A stretch of DNA of 64,000 nucleotides from Immundisolibacterales bacterium. Its GTDB lineage: Bacteria > Pseudomonadota > Gammaproteobacteria > HK1. The position numbers and the translations under genes are program-made. The stretch covers positions 62,001 to 126,000 of the forward strand of contig JAPOPW010000023.1 of assembly GCA_026712715.1 (NCBI GenBank), read 5' to 3'. Shown piece after piece: positions 7,679-16,869 of the stretch. The stretch's first letter is position 1. Each line of letters begins with the position of its first letter. The notes under the pieces were generated by a model. That model was not told the DNA's origin. It was given only the letters and a program-made list of their open reading frames with translations, and ran no database searches.

Positions 7679-8551
7679 ATGGCAGCACGGCACGCAAGGG
7701 TGGCAGGCCGGCTGATGATATCGCCGGCGGTAGCGCTGCTTCTTTGCTGGATGCTCGTTCCGCTCGGACTCACGCTCTATTTCTCCTTTCTGCGTTACAA
7801 CCTCCTGATGCCCGGCATGGAGCAATGGACCGGGTGGACCAACTACTATTTCTTCTTGACCGATCCCAGCTTCTGGGATGCGATTCGAAACACGCTGACG
7901 TTGGTCATCGGCGTCCTGATCATCACCATCATTGGAGGCGTTCTGCTTGCGCTCCTGCTCGACCAGGAGATGTGGGGGCGGAATATAGTGCGTCTTCTGG
8001 TCATCGCGCCATTTTTCGTGATGCCCACCGTTTCGGCGCTGGTCTGGAAGAACATGTTCATGAATCCGGTGAACGGGCTATTTGCCCAACTTTCCGGGCT
8101 GCTGGGGCTGGAGCCGTTCGATTTCTTTGCGCACGCCCCGCTATCCTCGATAATTGCCATTGTTTCCTGGCAATGGCTTCCGTTTGCCACGCTGATTCTT
8201 CTTACCGCGCTCCAGTCGCTCGACCGCGAGCAGCTCGAGGCATCTGAAATGGACGGCGCCGGATCGATAAATCGCCTTCTTTTCATCGTGCTTCCGCATC
8301 TCGCCCGTGCGATCACCGTGGTGATTCTCATCCAGACCATCTTCCTTTTGTCGATCTTCGCGGAAATACTCGTCACGACGAACGGCGGTCCGGGGACGGC
8401 GACGACGAATCTGACATTCCTGGTCTACGCACAGTCGCTCCTGCAATTCGACGTGGGCGGAGGCTCCGCAGGAGGGGTGATCGCCATTGTCCTCGCCAAC
8501 ATCGTTGCCATCTTCCTGATGCGGATGATCGGCAGGAATCTGGACGCCTGA
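7679..8551 (+). CDS. smoF: sorbitol/mannitol ABC transporter permease 1
   Basis: Inner-membrane permease of 290 aa of the MalF-type sugar ABC family, with about six transmembrane segments beginning around residue 13. The cytoplasmic EAA loop that docks the ATPase is seen as EASEMDGAGSINRLLFIVLP. ATG 7679 is preferred over the adjoining in-frame GTG 7676. It follows smoE after a 78-bp gap containing a hairpin and lies 3 bp before smoG, so the permeases and ATPase form a tight operon. Confidence 0.85.
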   Translation: MAARHARVAGRLMISPAVALLLCWMLVPLGLTLYFSFLRYNLLMPGMEQWTGWTNYYFFLTDPSFWDAIRNTLTLVIGVLIITIIGGVLLALLLDQEMWGRNIVRLLVIAPFFVMPTVSALVWKNMFMNPVNGLFAQLSGLLGLEPFDFFAHAPLSSIIAIVSWQWLPFATLILLTALQSLDREQLEASEMDGAGSINRLLFIVLPHLARAITVVILIQTIFLLSIFAEILVTTNGGPGTATTNLTFLVYAQSLLQFDVGGGSAGGVIAIVLANIVAIFLMRMIGRNLDA

Positions 8552-8554
8552 GAC

Positions 8555-9385
8555 ATGGCCCGCGCAGTCCCCGCCCGCCGGAAGATGCTGACGACCATCC
8601 TTGGATGGGGGGTTGGTCTCACAATCTTCTTCCCGATCCTCTGGACGTTCCTGACCGGGTTCAAGACGGAGGCGGAAGCGATCGCCTCGCCACCGTCTTT
8701 CCTGCTGTTCGACTGGACTCTTTCCGCCTACGACGCGGTAAATCAACGCACGGACTATCTCAAGCATTTCTGGAATTCGGTCGTCATTTCGTTCGGGTCC
8801 ACCGGTCTGGGACTTCTGATTGCCGTTCCGGCGGCCTGGGCGATGGCGTTCGTGCCGGCCAAACGCACGAAAGATATTCTGATGTGGATGTTGAGCACGA
8901 AGATGCTGCCCCCCGTCGGCGTGCTTATTCCGATCTACTTGATCTTCCGCGACGCCGGACTGCTTGACACGCGTCTCGGGCTGGTCATCGTGCTCACGCT
9001 GATCAACCTGCCGATCATCGTCTGGATGCTCTTCACCTACTTTCGGGAGATTCCGGTCGACATTCTGGAGGCCGCTCGGATGGATGGCGCGGAGCTGAGG
9101 TCGGAAATCCTGTTCGTGCTGGTCCCCATGGCCGTGCCCGGTATCGCGTCAACGCTTCTGCTCAACGTGATCCTCGCTTGGAACGAGGCCTTCTGGACGC
9201 TCAACCTCACCGCTGCCAAGGCCGCTCCGCTGACCGCTTTCATTGCGAGCTTTTCCAGTCCCGAGGGTCTTTTCTATGCCAAGCTCAGTGCGGCCTCGAC
9301 GATGGCCATTGCCCCGATCCTGATCGTCGGTTGGTTCAGCCAGAAGCAATTGGTTCGTGGCCTCACCTTCGGGGCGGTGAAGTGA
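8555..9385 (+). CDS. smoG: sorbitol/mannitol ABC transporter permease 2
   Basis: Second inner-membrane permease of 276 aa of the MalG type. A first membrane helix follows the short basic N-terminus [10 protein letters not shown], further hydrophobic segments follow, and the EAA motif is [20 protein letters not shown]. It pairs with SmoF to form the channel. It sits 3 bp after smoF and 10 bp before smoK. Confidence 0.85.
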   Translation: MARAVPARRKMLTTILGWGVGLTIFFPILWTFLTGFKTEAEAIASPPSFLLFDWTLSAYDAVNQRTDYLKHFWNSVVISFGSTGLGLLIAVPAAWAMAFVPAKRTKDILMWMLSTKMLPPVGVLIPIYLIFRDAGLLDTRLGLVIVLTLINLPIIVWMLFTYFREIPVDILEAARMDGAELRSEILFVLVPMAVPGIASTLLLNVILAWNEAFWTLNLTAAKAAPLTAFIASFSSPEGLFYAKLSAASTMAIAPILIVGWFSQKQLVRGLTFGAVK

Positions 9386-9395
9386 AGGGCAAGAA

Positions 9396-10400
9396 ATGGG
9401 CCTGATTACTCTGAAGAACGTCAGCAAGAGCTTCGATGACGTCGAGGTCATCCCGCCGCTCGACCTGGAGATCCGCGACGGCGAATTCGTAGTGTTCGTG
9501 GGACCGTCCGGCTGTGGCAAGTCCACGCTTCTTCGACTCATAGCCGGATTGGAGGACATCACCAGCGGGCGGGTCGAGATCGATGGAGTCGATGTCACCG
9601 AGGTCCCGCCCGCCAGGCGCCGTCTCGCGATGGTGTTCCAGTCCTACGCGCTTTATCCGCACATGTCGGTCCGAAAGAACATCGCCTTTCCGTTGCGGAT
9701 GGCAAAGCTGGACAAGGCCGAACAGAGCCGACGGGTTGAATCCGCGGCGCACGTGCTCAATCTCACCGAATACCTCGACCGGCGTCCGGGCCAGCTCTCG
9801 GGAGGTCAGCGTCAAAGGGTTGCGATCGGGCGAGCCATCGTGCGCGAGCCGGAGGCGTTTCTGTTTGACGAGCCCCTGTCGAATCTCGACGCCGCGTTGC
9901 GGGTCAACATGCGGCTGGAGATTTCTGAACTCCACCAATCCCTCAAGACGACGATGATCTACGTGACGCACGACCAGGTCGAAGCCATGACGATGGCCGA
10001 CAAGATCGTCGTGCTCCAGGCGGGAGTGATCGAGCAGGTCGGCTCACCGCTCGAGCTCTATCACAACCCTCGAAACCTCTTTGTCGCGAGCTTCATCGGG
10101 TCTCCGAAGATGAACTTCCTCCGCGGCGATGAAGCGGACAGGCACGGTGCGCACACGATCGGGATCCGGCCGGAACATATCCGGATATCCGCGAACGAAG
10201 GAGAATGGAAGGGCACGGTCGGGGTGTCCGAGCATCTCGGGGCCGATACGTTCTTCCATGTCCGGTGCGAGGAGCTCGGCGCAACGCTGACCGTTCGGGC
10301 CGATGGAGACAATCCGTTGCAGTATGGGGATTCGGTTCTCCTGGCCCCGGAGCTCGCCAAGCTTCAACGCTTCGATGCGGACGGATTGCGGATTACGTGA
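9396..10400 (+). CDS. smoK: sorbitol/mannitol ABC transporter ATP-binding protein
   Basis: MalK/UgpC-type ATPase of 334 aa that powers the polyol importer. Motifs: Walker [10 protein letters not shown] near residue 36, Q-loop [10 protein letters not shown], signature [14 protein letters not shown], Walker [14 protein letters not shown]-loop VTHDQVEA, then a C-terminal TOBE region with [11 protein letters not shown]. Length is slightly short for the family (about 330-370). Its stop codon (10398-10400) lies inside the first unit of the 57-bp tandem repeat, so the last residues are encoded by repeat-like sequence and the original C-terminus may have been trimmed or replaced. Confidence 0.88.
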   Translation: MGLITLKNVSKSFDDVEVIPPLDLEIRDGEFVVFVGPSGCGKSTLLRLIAGLEDITSGRVEIDGVDVTEVPPARRRLAMVFQSYALYPHMSVRKNIAFPLRMAKLDKAEQSRRVESAAHVLNLTEYLDRRPGQLSGGQRQRVAIGRAIVREPEAFLFDEPLSNLDAALRVNMRLEISELHQSLKTTMIYVTHDQVEAMTMADKIVVLQAGVIEQVGSPLELYHNPRNLFVASFIGSPKMNFLRGDEADRHGAHTIGIRPEHIRISANEGEWKGTVGVSEHLGADTFFHVRCEELGATLTVRADGDNPLQYGDSVLLAPELAKLQRFDADGLRIT

Positions 10401-10710
10401 CCAGTCTCCGCGAGGTCGAAGAGTGGCCGGCGCGAGCTCGATGTGGGAATTTCGTGACCAATCTGCGCGTGGTCGACGAACGGCCGGCGCGCGTTCGATT
10501 CCCGGACTGCGTGACCAATCTTCGTGTGGTCGACGAACGGCCGGCGCGCGTTCGATTCCCGGACTGCGTGACCAATCTGCGCGCGGTCGACGAACGGCCG
10601 GCGCGAGCTCGATTCCCGGACTGCGTGACCAGTCTTCGCGAGGTCGAAGAGTGGCCGGCGCGAGCTCGATGTGGGAATTTCGTGTCCAGTCTTCGCGCGG
10701 TCGACGAGAC
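10397..10710 (+). repeat. 57-bp direct tandem repeat array (five full units and one partial)
   Basis: Units start at 10397, 10454, 10511, 10568, 10625 and 10682 with GTGACCA or a one-base variant (the last is GTGTCCA). Two unit types occur. Type A has GAAGAGTGGCCGGCGCGAG and ends GATGTGGGAATTTC (units 1 and 5). Type B has GACGAACGGCCGGCGCG and ends GATTCCCGGACTGC (units 2-4). The order is A-B-B-B-A-partial. The period is a multiple of three, so several frames stay open across the array; I do not treat that as evidence of coding. The array begins exactly at the smoK stop codon and lies between smoK and the convergent larA-like gene. Confidence 0.95.
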
Positions 10711-10874
10711 GTACGGCGCGGCCAAGCGTCAAGGAAACCGAGCTCGCGTATCGTCGCGACGTCAGGAAACGGGTCCGCGCATGCCCCCACTCGGCGAACA
10801 GGGAAGGCGGACGCCGGAGATCCCGGAACCGCCGGCCTGAGGTCGACCGTTTCAATCCTCCCGGCTTACCGGGC

Positions 10875-12140
10875 TCAAGCGGCGCGCGGAATGACGTAGG
10901 GTCCCTCCGGAATCACCGCCACGCGGCGGTCACGGTGGCGCTCGATGCTGCGCGCGACCGCACGCTCCACCGAGGCCACGGACTCCACGCCGGTCAACGC
11001 GCGGTCGGCCGGAACGAGCCCCTCGCTGAAGAGCGAGATCCGCCCGCGCGCGAGCGAACGGGTCTGCATCTGCGTCTGCCACTCGTCGATGTCGGCGTTC
11101 GCCTTGCCGGAGATGGAAGCGAGGAACGCTTCCGGTCCCGCGTCGACGAGCCGGCGCTGGGCGGCGCGGTACTCCGCTGATCCGAGCCCTTCGGAGCACT
11201 CCGAGGCGACGACCAGGTCCCCTCCGTCTGCGAGCGCTCCGAGGGCGCCCACCATCCCCTTCACCGTCTGGTAGTACGTCTTGTCGAGCGGATAGCCGGC
11301 CGCGCTCGTCACGACCGTGGTGAATCGGCGCGGGAGCGCAACCTCGGCGTACCGGCGGACAAACGCCACCGCATCGAGGTGGCTCGTACGGCATTCGCCG
11401 AAGTTGACGAACGCGAGCCGGCGCTGGTCGTCGATCACCGTGTTGAGGGCGAGGGCGCCCCCGATCCGCTCGAGGATCTCGAGCTGCTCGCGGTGCAGCG
11501 GATTGCCGTCCAGCACGCAGTTGTCCGCGCACGGGTCGGACATGAAGCGGTGGTTGTGGAAGGTCGTGATCGTGTCGGCATGGGCGATACCGGGGGCGAT
11601 GACCTTCCGCCCGCCGGAGTAGCCGGCCATGAAGTGCGGCTCGACGAGCCCGGTCGCGATCCGCACGTCCGCCTCGACGAAACGCCGGTCGAGTCGAATC
11701 GGGGTTCCGCGGCGGGTGCAGCCGAGGTCGACGTGGTCGGCGGCGTCGCGCGCGTAGTGGTTCTCCACCCGGACGTGCTTGAGCACCCACGGGTCGCCCA
11801 CCACCTCCGCGAGCTCTTCGCCGAGGTTGGGACGGTGCAGGCCGGTCGCCACGAGCACGGTAACCGCATCGCGCGGTACCCCGGACCGTACCAGGCGCTC
11901 GACGAGGGGCTTGAGGAACAGCCGGTTCGGAACCGGGCGGGTGATGTCGCAGATGAGGATGCACGCCGAGCGCGCCCCCGCCGCCGCCGCGGCGAGGCCT
12001 CCCTGGTCGAGCGCCGCGGCGACTGCGGATTTCGCGTCCCCGATGACCGGCATCGGCGGCTTCTCGATCACCGTCGGCTCGCACCCGTCGGGCAGCCGAA
12101 CGTCAAGCCCGCCGCGCCCGTAGAGAATCTTGACTTTCAT
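10875..12140 (-). CDS. LarA-family protein (nickel-pincer lactate racemase superfamily, DUF2088)
   Basis: 421-residue protein of the lactate racemase family. Start chosen at ATG 12140 because the N-terminus MKVKILYGRGGLDV matches the family. Residues equivalent to the LarA active site are present: Arg68 in DITRP, His102 in GLHRP, His169 and Lys179 in EPHFMAGYSGGRK, the lysine that carries the nickel pincer cofactor in LarA. Family members racemise or epimerise 2-hydroxy acids and sugar acids, so the substrate is open. No larB, larC or larE maturation gene is in the window. It is convergent with the smo operon across the tandem repeats. Confidence 0.8.
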   Translation of the reverse strand: MKVKILYGRGGLDVRLPDGCEPTVIEKPPMPVIGDAKSAVAAALDQGGLAAAAAGARSACILICDITRPVPNRLFLKPLVERLVRSGVPRDAVTVLVATGLHRPNLGEELAEVVGDPWVLKHVRVENHYARDAADHVDLGCTRRGTPIRLDRRFVEADVRIATGLVEPHFMAGYSGGRKVIAPGIAHADTITTFHNHRFMSDPCADNCVLDGNPLHREQLEILERIGGALALNTVIDDQRRLAFVNFGECRTSHLDAVAFVRRYAEVALPRRFTTVVTSAAGYPLDKTYYQTVKGMVGALGALADGGDLVVASECSEGLGSAEYRAAQRRLVDAGPEAFLASISGKANADIDEWQTQMQTRSLARGRISLFSEGLVPADRALTGVESVASVERAVARSIERHRDRRVAVIPEGPYVIPRAA

Positions 12141-12353
12141 CTGTCCGTCAGCGCCTTCCATCGGTTGATTGTACGGCCGGACCGCCCGCTGGCCGGAATG
12201 GGGCGGCGGGTCGAGTCCGGACCGCCGGATGCCGACGCCGACTCCGGCCTCCCCGGGCCGCCCGCGTCGCCCGTTGCGGACCCGCGGAGCGGCGGACAGC
12301 AATCGACGCCGGGGTTCGGAGGGGGTCCGGCCCGCGCCGGGCCGGTTCGCTCG

Positions 12354-12379
12354 ACCGCCGGGCGAGCGCGCCCGGCGGT
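12354..12379 (-). terminator. GC-rich hairpin downstream of the fatty acid hydroxylase gene
   Basis: ACCGCCGGGCG, loop AGCG, CGCCCGGCGGT: 11 bp perfect stem starting 8 bp after the minus-strand gene's end at 12387. No U tract follows, so termination may need Rho, or the hairpin may act in mRNA protection. Confidence 0.5.
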
Positions 12380-12386
12380 GCGGGCC

Positions 12387-13403
12387 TCAGGTGGCGGCGG
12401 CCTGCCTGGCCCACCGGCGTTCGCGAAGTCTGCGCGTCATCCGTTCGTGGGCTTCCGGCGATCCGTCATGGAAGGTGCCCATCAGCTTGTCGATGATCGG
12501 GAGGCCGTCTCCGCCGTAGTTGCACTCGAAGTACCGATGGTGGAGAAAGTGCATGTAGGCGCCGATCTTGAGCCCCTTTTTTCCTTCCTTCCCGATCTCC
12601 TCGAATCCGGCATGCCCGGCCGCCGGCGAAAAGCCGAGGTGGCAGAGGTGGAACATGGCATGGAAGGGGTGCGATGCGATCACCCAGTGCACGATGACGC
12701 CGGAGAAGTAGAGCAGGTGCTCGATCGGGTGCATCGAGAGCCCCGACCACGGCCCGATGTTGACGTTGCGATGGTGAAGGTAGTGGGCGGCCCGATACAG
12801 CGGTTGCCAGTGCAGCAGGCGGTGCACGAGGTAGAAGTGAACCTCGCGGATCAGCGGGATCAGCACGATGAGGGCGATGAACCAGACCGGATTCGACGCC
12901 CACGAGATGAACGGAAGCATCTCGTTCGCGTATAGCCACCAGGTCACCGCTTCATAGGCGGTCCAGATCGTCACTCCGCTCGCGAGGGACCAGAACACGT
13001 TCTCGCGGACTTGTTTTCCGAAGTGGCGCGACTTGGCCTTGTCCGGGGGGAGCTGGGTCGAGTAGCGGTAGTCCGTTCCCTGGCCCTTCAACATGTAGAA
13101 CCAGAGGTGAAGGCCGCCGAAGTACAGGATCGTCAAGCCGAGGTTGCGGACGAAGATGAGGGCGATCCACCCCGGCTCGAAGGTCTTCATCGCCTCCATG
13201 GGCGGCAAGAAGAAGAACCACGCGATGAGTGCGAAGCCAAGGAACACGGTGTTCCACGGCCAGAGGTACCCGGGCCAGCCGAAGAGCCATTTGAGGCATC
13301 CGAGCAGTCGTGGCGGCCAGACCATCGGGGCCGGAAGCTGTTCGAGGTAGTTCGGGCTCCAGTTGCCTCGCTCGTCACGCGTCACCGCCGTGGGTTCGTC
13401 CAT
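12387..13403 (-). CDS. sterol desaturase / fatty acid hydroxylase family membrane protein
   Basis: Integral-membrane di-iron oxygenase of 338 aa. The start at ATG 13403 has a good ribosome-binding site (GGAGGCGAG). Several long hydrophobic helices are visible (from about residue 45), and the three histidine clusters of the family are present: HFYLVHRLLHW, HYLHHR and HFLHHR. Members hydroxylate or desaturate lipids, sterols or carotenoids using iron and O2; the substrate here is unknown. It is unusually tryptophan-rich near the N-terminus. A hairpin follows the gene and a plausible promoter lies at 13440-13468. Confidence 0.85.
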   Translation of the reverse strand: MDEPTAVTRDERGNWSPNYLEQLPAPMVWPPRLLGCLKWLFGWPGYLWPWNTVFLGFALIAWFFFLPPMEAMKTFEPGWIALIFVRNLGLTILYFGGLHLWFYMLKGQGTDYRYSTQLPPDKAKSRHFGKQVRENVFWSLASGVTIWTAYEAVTWWLYANEMLPFISWASNPVWFIALIVLIPLIREVHFYLVHRLLHWQPLYRAAHYLHHRNVNIGPWSGLSMHPIEHLLYFSGVIVHWVIASHPFHAMFHLCHLGFSPAAGHAGFEEIGKEGKKGLKIGAYMHFLHHRYFECNYGGDGLPIIDKLMGTFHDGSPEAHERMTRRLRERRWARQAAAT

Positions 13404-13826
13404 CGCTCGCCTCCGTCTCGGTGCGGTCTTCGGACCCTCCCAATACCATGACGATGGCGACGCGTCAACGAAGCGGGGTTCCCGACGGCGACTCGAATCG
13501 ACGGGAAGCACCGAAATTCGAACCGAGCCACACTCGCCCGTCGCGAATCGCGGTCGTGGGGGGCGTCCCTGACCGATTCGGCCTGCAGGGCCGGAAGGAT
13601 GCGCGCCGGTCGGACCGGATCGCAGCCGCAAGCCGGCGCAAGGGGATTCCCCGCGGTCCGGTCGGGCCGACGGCGCGCAATCCGGTTCCGGCCCGCCGGG
13701 GCCGATATCCTATTGCGCCCGCGCCTGCCGTCGCGTTCCAATGCATCCTTTCATCCCGCGCCGCCGCCCGGCGGCGCGGACGACCCGGCCGGACCGGCCG
13801 GCCGCTTTCCCACCCAGGAGCCCCAG
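13404..13826. other. 423-bp divergent intergenic region
   Basis: Lies between the hydroxylase (minus) and the SMP-30 lactonase gene (plus). Apart from the candidate minus-strand promoter at 13440-13468, I see no gene, repeat or clear operator. Confidence 0.6.
13440..13468 (-). promoter_or_regulatory. possible promoter of the hydroxylase gene
   Basis: Minus strand: TTGACG (13468-13463), 17-bp spacer, TATTGG (13445-13440). The -35 and spacing are good; the -10 matches only in its first three bases. It predicts a leader of about 30 nt. Confidence 0.35.
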
Positions 13827-14756
13827 ATGACGCAGTACCGCACGATTACCGACGGCCTCCTCTTTCCGGAAGGGCCGATCGCGATGCCGGACGGCACCGT
13901 GCTCGTGGTCGAGATCGGCCGCGGAACCCTCACCCGGGTGTTTCCGGACGGACGCAAGGAGATCGTGGCGGAGACGGGCGGCGGTCCCAACGGGGCGGCC
14001 ATCGGCCCGGACGGAAAGTGCTACATCTGCAACAACGGCGGGTTCAGGTGGCAGGTGGAGCCGAACGGCAACCGCCGCTCGATCGGCCAGGCGGACGACT
14101 ACGTGAGCGGCCGCATCGAGCGGGTGGACCTCGACACCGGGGCGGTCGAGGTGCTCTACGACTCGTGCGACGGGCGCCCCCTCAAGGGTCCGAACGACAT
14201 CGTGTTCGATCGCGAGGGCGGGTTCTGGTTCACCGACCTCGGAAAGGTGCGCGAACGCGAGATCGATCGCGGCGGCATCTACTACGCCCGCTCCGACGGA
14301 AGCCTGGTCCGCGAGGTGGTGCATCCCTTTCTCACCGCGAACGGCATCGGCCTCTCGCCCGACGAGAAGACCCTCTACGTGGCGGAGACGGAGGGCGCCC
14401 GGCTCTGGGCCTATGCGATCACCGGGGAAGGAGAGGTGGCGATGGAGCGGTTTCCGCCCTCTCTCAATGGCGGCCGGCTCGTCACCTGCGACGGCGGCTG
14501 GCAGCGCTTCGACTCGCTGGCCCTCGAGGCCTCCGGCAACATCTGCGTGGCCACTCTCATGACCGCCGGAATCACGGTGGCGAAGCCGCAGGGCGGGACC
14601 CTCGAGTTCGTCCCGTTCGACGACCCCTACACCACCAACATCTGCTTCGGGGGACCGGACCTCAAGACCGCGTTCGTGACGCTCTCGTGGGAAGGGCGCC
14701 TGGTCGCGATGGACTGGCCGCGTCCCGGTCTGCCTCTCAACTTCCTCAACACCTGA
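13827..14756 (+). CDS. SMP-30/gluconolactonase family protein
   Basis: 309-residue six-bladed beta-propeller lactonase. Start at ATG 13827, 7 bp after AGGAG. Typical features are the N-terminal LLFPEGPIAMPDG, the metal-site segments GPNGAAIGPDGKCYICNNGG (interrupted in function by the conserved Asn) and LKGPNDIVFDREGGFWFTD, and GIGLSPDEKTLYVAE. Family members hydrolyse sugar lactones with a divalent metal (Glu, Asn, Asn and Asp ligands). It may work in sugar-acid or polyol breakdown given the nearby smo and LarA-like genes, but no specific substrate can be assigned. A very strong hairpin follows. Confidence 0.85.
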   Translation: MTQYRTITDGLLFPEGPIAMPDGTVLVVEIGRGTLTRVFPDGRKEIVAETGGGPNGAAIGPDGKCYICNNGGFRWQVEPNGNRRSIGQADDYVSGRIERVDLDTGAVEVLYDSCDGRPLKGPNDIVFDREGGFWFTDLGKVREREIDRGGIYYARSDGSLVREVVHPFLTANGIGLSPDEKTLYVAETEGARLWAYAITGEGEVAMERFPPSLNGGRLVTCDGGWQRFDSLALEASGNICVATLMTAGITVAKPQGGTLEFVPFDDPYTTNICFGGPDLKTAFVTLSWEGRLVAMDWPRPGLPLNFLNT

Positions 14757-14809
14757 GTGCACGGCCCGCCGGTCGGCGCATCCCGGGCGGTGTCCGCGCT
14801 TCGGCCGTT

Positions 14810-14848
14810 CGGCAGGGCACGGTGCGCAGACCGCGCCGTGCCCTGCCG
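14810..14848 (+). terminator. long GC hairpin after the lactonase gene
   Basis: CGGCAGGGCACGG (14810-14822) pairs perfectly with CCGTGCCCTGCCG (14836-14848); inner bases extend the stem to about 17 bp. It lies 53 bp after the lactonase stop. There is no T tract, so it is a terminator-like element or mRNA-protecting hairpin. Confidence 0.5.
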
Positions 14849-14977
14849 GCGCCATCGTCTGCCCGCCGGTTGCGGTGGACCAGCCCGAACGCGGCGGCCG
14901 GCCCGCGCTCCCCGTGAGGTGGCAGTCGGCTTCCGACAACTCCGCCTGCCGCCCGGGACGCTGAGCGCGACATCGCG

Positions 14978-15874
14978 ATGAGGCTCTCGCGCCTCACCGG
15001 ACCCGAGCTCGCGATCGCGGTCTCCGGCGCCCTGTGGGGGATCTACTGGATTCCGGTGCGGTACCTCGAGGCACGCGGGTTCGGGGTCGTCTGGCTCACG
15101 CTCGCGGTCTTCGTGGTCGGACTCGTTCTCCTCGCGCCGCTGCTCGTCCGGTGGCCCGGCGGTCGCGCCGCATTCTCACCGCGAATGTTGGTGACGGGCC
15201 TTCTCACCGGGGGGGCGTTCATCCTCTACTCGATCTCGATCGCGCTCACCGAGGTCGTTTCCGCGATCCTGCTCTTCTATCTGAGCCCGGTCTGGGCGAC
15301 GGTGCTCGGCCGCCTCCTGCTCCGGGAACGCCTGACGGGCGCCCGGCTCACCGCCCTCGCTCTCGGGATTGGCGGGCTGTGGGTGGTGCTCGGCGGGGAG
15401 AGCGGCGTCCCGCTCCCGCGCAACGCGGGCGACTGGTTCGCGCTGACCGCCGGGGTCGCCTGGGCATTCGGAACGATTCGCGTGCACCAGGACGTCGCGG
15501 TCGCGCCGCTCGCGCACGTAACGGCTCTCTTCGTCGGTGGCACGGTGGCCACCCTGGTCGTCGCGAGCCTGCCGTTCGTTTCCGCGGGGCCGCCGCCGGC
15601 CGTCACCGCAGAGTCCGTGGTCATTGTCGTCGTCGTCGCCGCGTTGAGCGTCGCGAGCGCGCTGGGCATTCTGTGGGCGGTGCGGCTGGTCAGCCCGGGA
15701 CGTGCCGGATTGCTGATGATGATGGAAGTGGTGACCGGTCTCGCGACCGCCGCGGCATTCGCGGGCGAGCCCTTCGGCGCGGCCCAGATCGTCGGTTCGA
15801 TGCTGATCGTCGGCGCGGCCCTCGTCGAGGTGCTGCCCGCGACCGGCCGTCTTCCCGCCCGTCCCGACGGCTGA
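14978..15874 (+). CDS. EamA/DMT-family transporter
   Basis: 298-residue inner-membrane protein with about ten hydrophobic segments in two EamA repeats (first from about residue 9, second from about 150). The N-terminal helix carries SGALWGIYWIPVRYLE, typical of drug/metabolite exporters. LRERLTGARLTALALGIGG marks the end of the first repeat. It probably exports or exchanges small metabolites; the substrate is unknown. It follows the lactonase gene after 221 bp holding a strong hairpin, so it is probably transcribed separately. It is convergent with the GST gene. Confidence 0.85.
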   Translation: MRLSRLTGPELAIAVSGALWGIYWIPVRYLEARGFGVVWLTLAVFVVGLVLLAPLLVRWPGGRAAFSPRMLVTGLLTGGAFILYSISIALTEVVSAILLFYLSPVWATVLGRLLLRERLTGARLTALALGIGGLWVVLGGESGVPLPRNAGDWFALTAGVAWAFGTIRVHQDVAVAPLAHVTALFVGGTVATLVVASLPFVSAGPPPAVTAESVVIVVVVAALSVASALGILWAVRLVSPGRAGLLMMMEVVTGLATAAAFAGEPFGAAQIVGSMLIVGAALVEVLPATGRLPARPDG

Positions 15875-15994
15875 ACGCGCCCGTCTTCCGCGTGGGGCCG
15901 GGGTTCCCGCTACCTCGGTGGAATCGAAGGACCCTCGTCCTCTCCGGGAGCCGCGTCGAGATCGGTCCGCCGCGACGGCAATGCTCCCGGGCGA

Positions 15995-16630
15995 CTATCC
16001 GTTCGCGGGCCGTACGACTCCTTCCGGCGCGGGGTTCATCGGGACATGTCCCGCCAGGTTCGCGACCCGCTCGAGCCAGCGGCCGACCGCGGGGTAGTCC
16101 GCGAGGTCGAACCCGCCTTCGTCCGCCACGTGGGTGTAGGCGTAGAGCGCGAAGTCCGCGATGCTGACCTCGCTGCCCCCGAACCAGTCCGAGCCAGCGA
16201 GATGGTGCTCCATGACGGCAAGCGCGGCCCGTCCGCCCGCCTGCCGGGCGGGGAGCTGCGCGCGCTGGTCATCGGTCATCTCCAGGTGCTGAATCCAGTG
16301 ACGCGCAACCGCGATGCAGGGCTCGTGGCTGTACTGCTCGAAGAACATCCACTGCAGGACGCGGGCGCGGGCGAGGCGGTCGGACGGAAGAAAGGGAGAG
16401 TCCTCCGCCAGATAGAAGAGGATCGCGTTGGACTCGGCGAGGCAGGTCCCGTCTTCCAGCTCGAGCACCGGGATGCGGCCGTCGGGGTTCTTGACGAGGA
16501 ACTCCGGCGTCCGCGTCTCGCCCTTCAGGATGTCGACCTCGATGCGTTCGTAGCTGCGCCCGAGGTGCGCGAGGAGCAGGCGCGGCTTGTATCCGTTGCC
16601 GGACAGGTGGTTGTCGTAGAGACGAATCAT
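15995..16630 (-). CDS. glutathione S-transferase family protein
   Basis: 211-residue cytosolic GST. The start at ATG 16630 gives MIRLYDNHLSGNGYKPRLLL, matching the thioredoxin-fold N-terminal domain; the longer in-frame upstream extension does not. The glutathione-binding NPDGRIPVLELEDGTCLAESNAI (cis-Pro, then the E-S pair) is intact around residues 49-71. The C-terminal helical domain starts near residue 86. Function could be thiol-dependent detoxification or isomerisation; no substrate clue from the neighbours. Confidence 0.85.
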   Translation of the reverse strand: MIRLYDNHLSGNGYKPRLLLAHLGRSYERIEVDILKGETRTPEFLVKNPDGRIPVLELEDGTCLAESNAILFYLAEDSPFLPSDRLARARVLQWMFFEQYSHEPCIAVARHWIQHLEMTDDQRAQLPARQAGGRAALAVMEHHLAGSDWFGGSEVSIADFALYAYTHVADEGGFDLADYPAVGRWLERVANLAGHVPMNPAPEGVVRPANG

Positions 16631-16869
16631 CGGTGTTCCCCACAGCGTCTCGGATACGCCGGGAGGACAGGGTAACGGAGACGGACGGCGCTCTTCGACC
16701 GAGTACCGCCGCAGCTTCGCCCGGGCCGGGGCCCGCATCGCATAGAGATGCAGGGCGCCGCGCCGCAGTGGTGCGGGATTGCGCGCGCCACGGCACCCGG
16801 GTTCGGGAAGCGTCCCGGCCTGCCGTGTATGGCAGCCGCCGCCCGAGGTTGCGGCGCCTATAATCGGAC

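Noticed and set aside
10490-10570. tRNA-like T-loop (GTTCGATTCCC) in the repeat units
   Set aside because: It recurs as part of the repeat; no acceptor, D or anticodon arms are present.
10205-10840. Repeat-containing protein read through the 57-bp array
   Set aside because: The period is divisible by three, so several frames on both strands stay open automatically; there is no independent start signal and the frame overlaps smoK.
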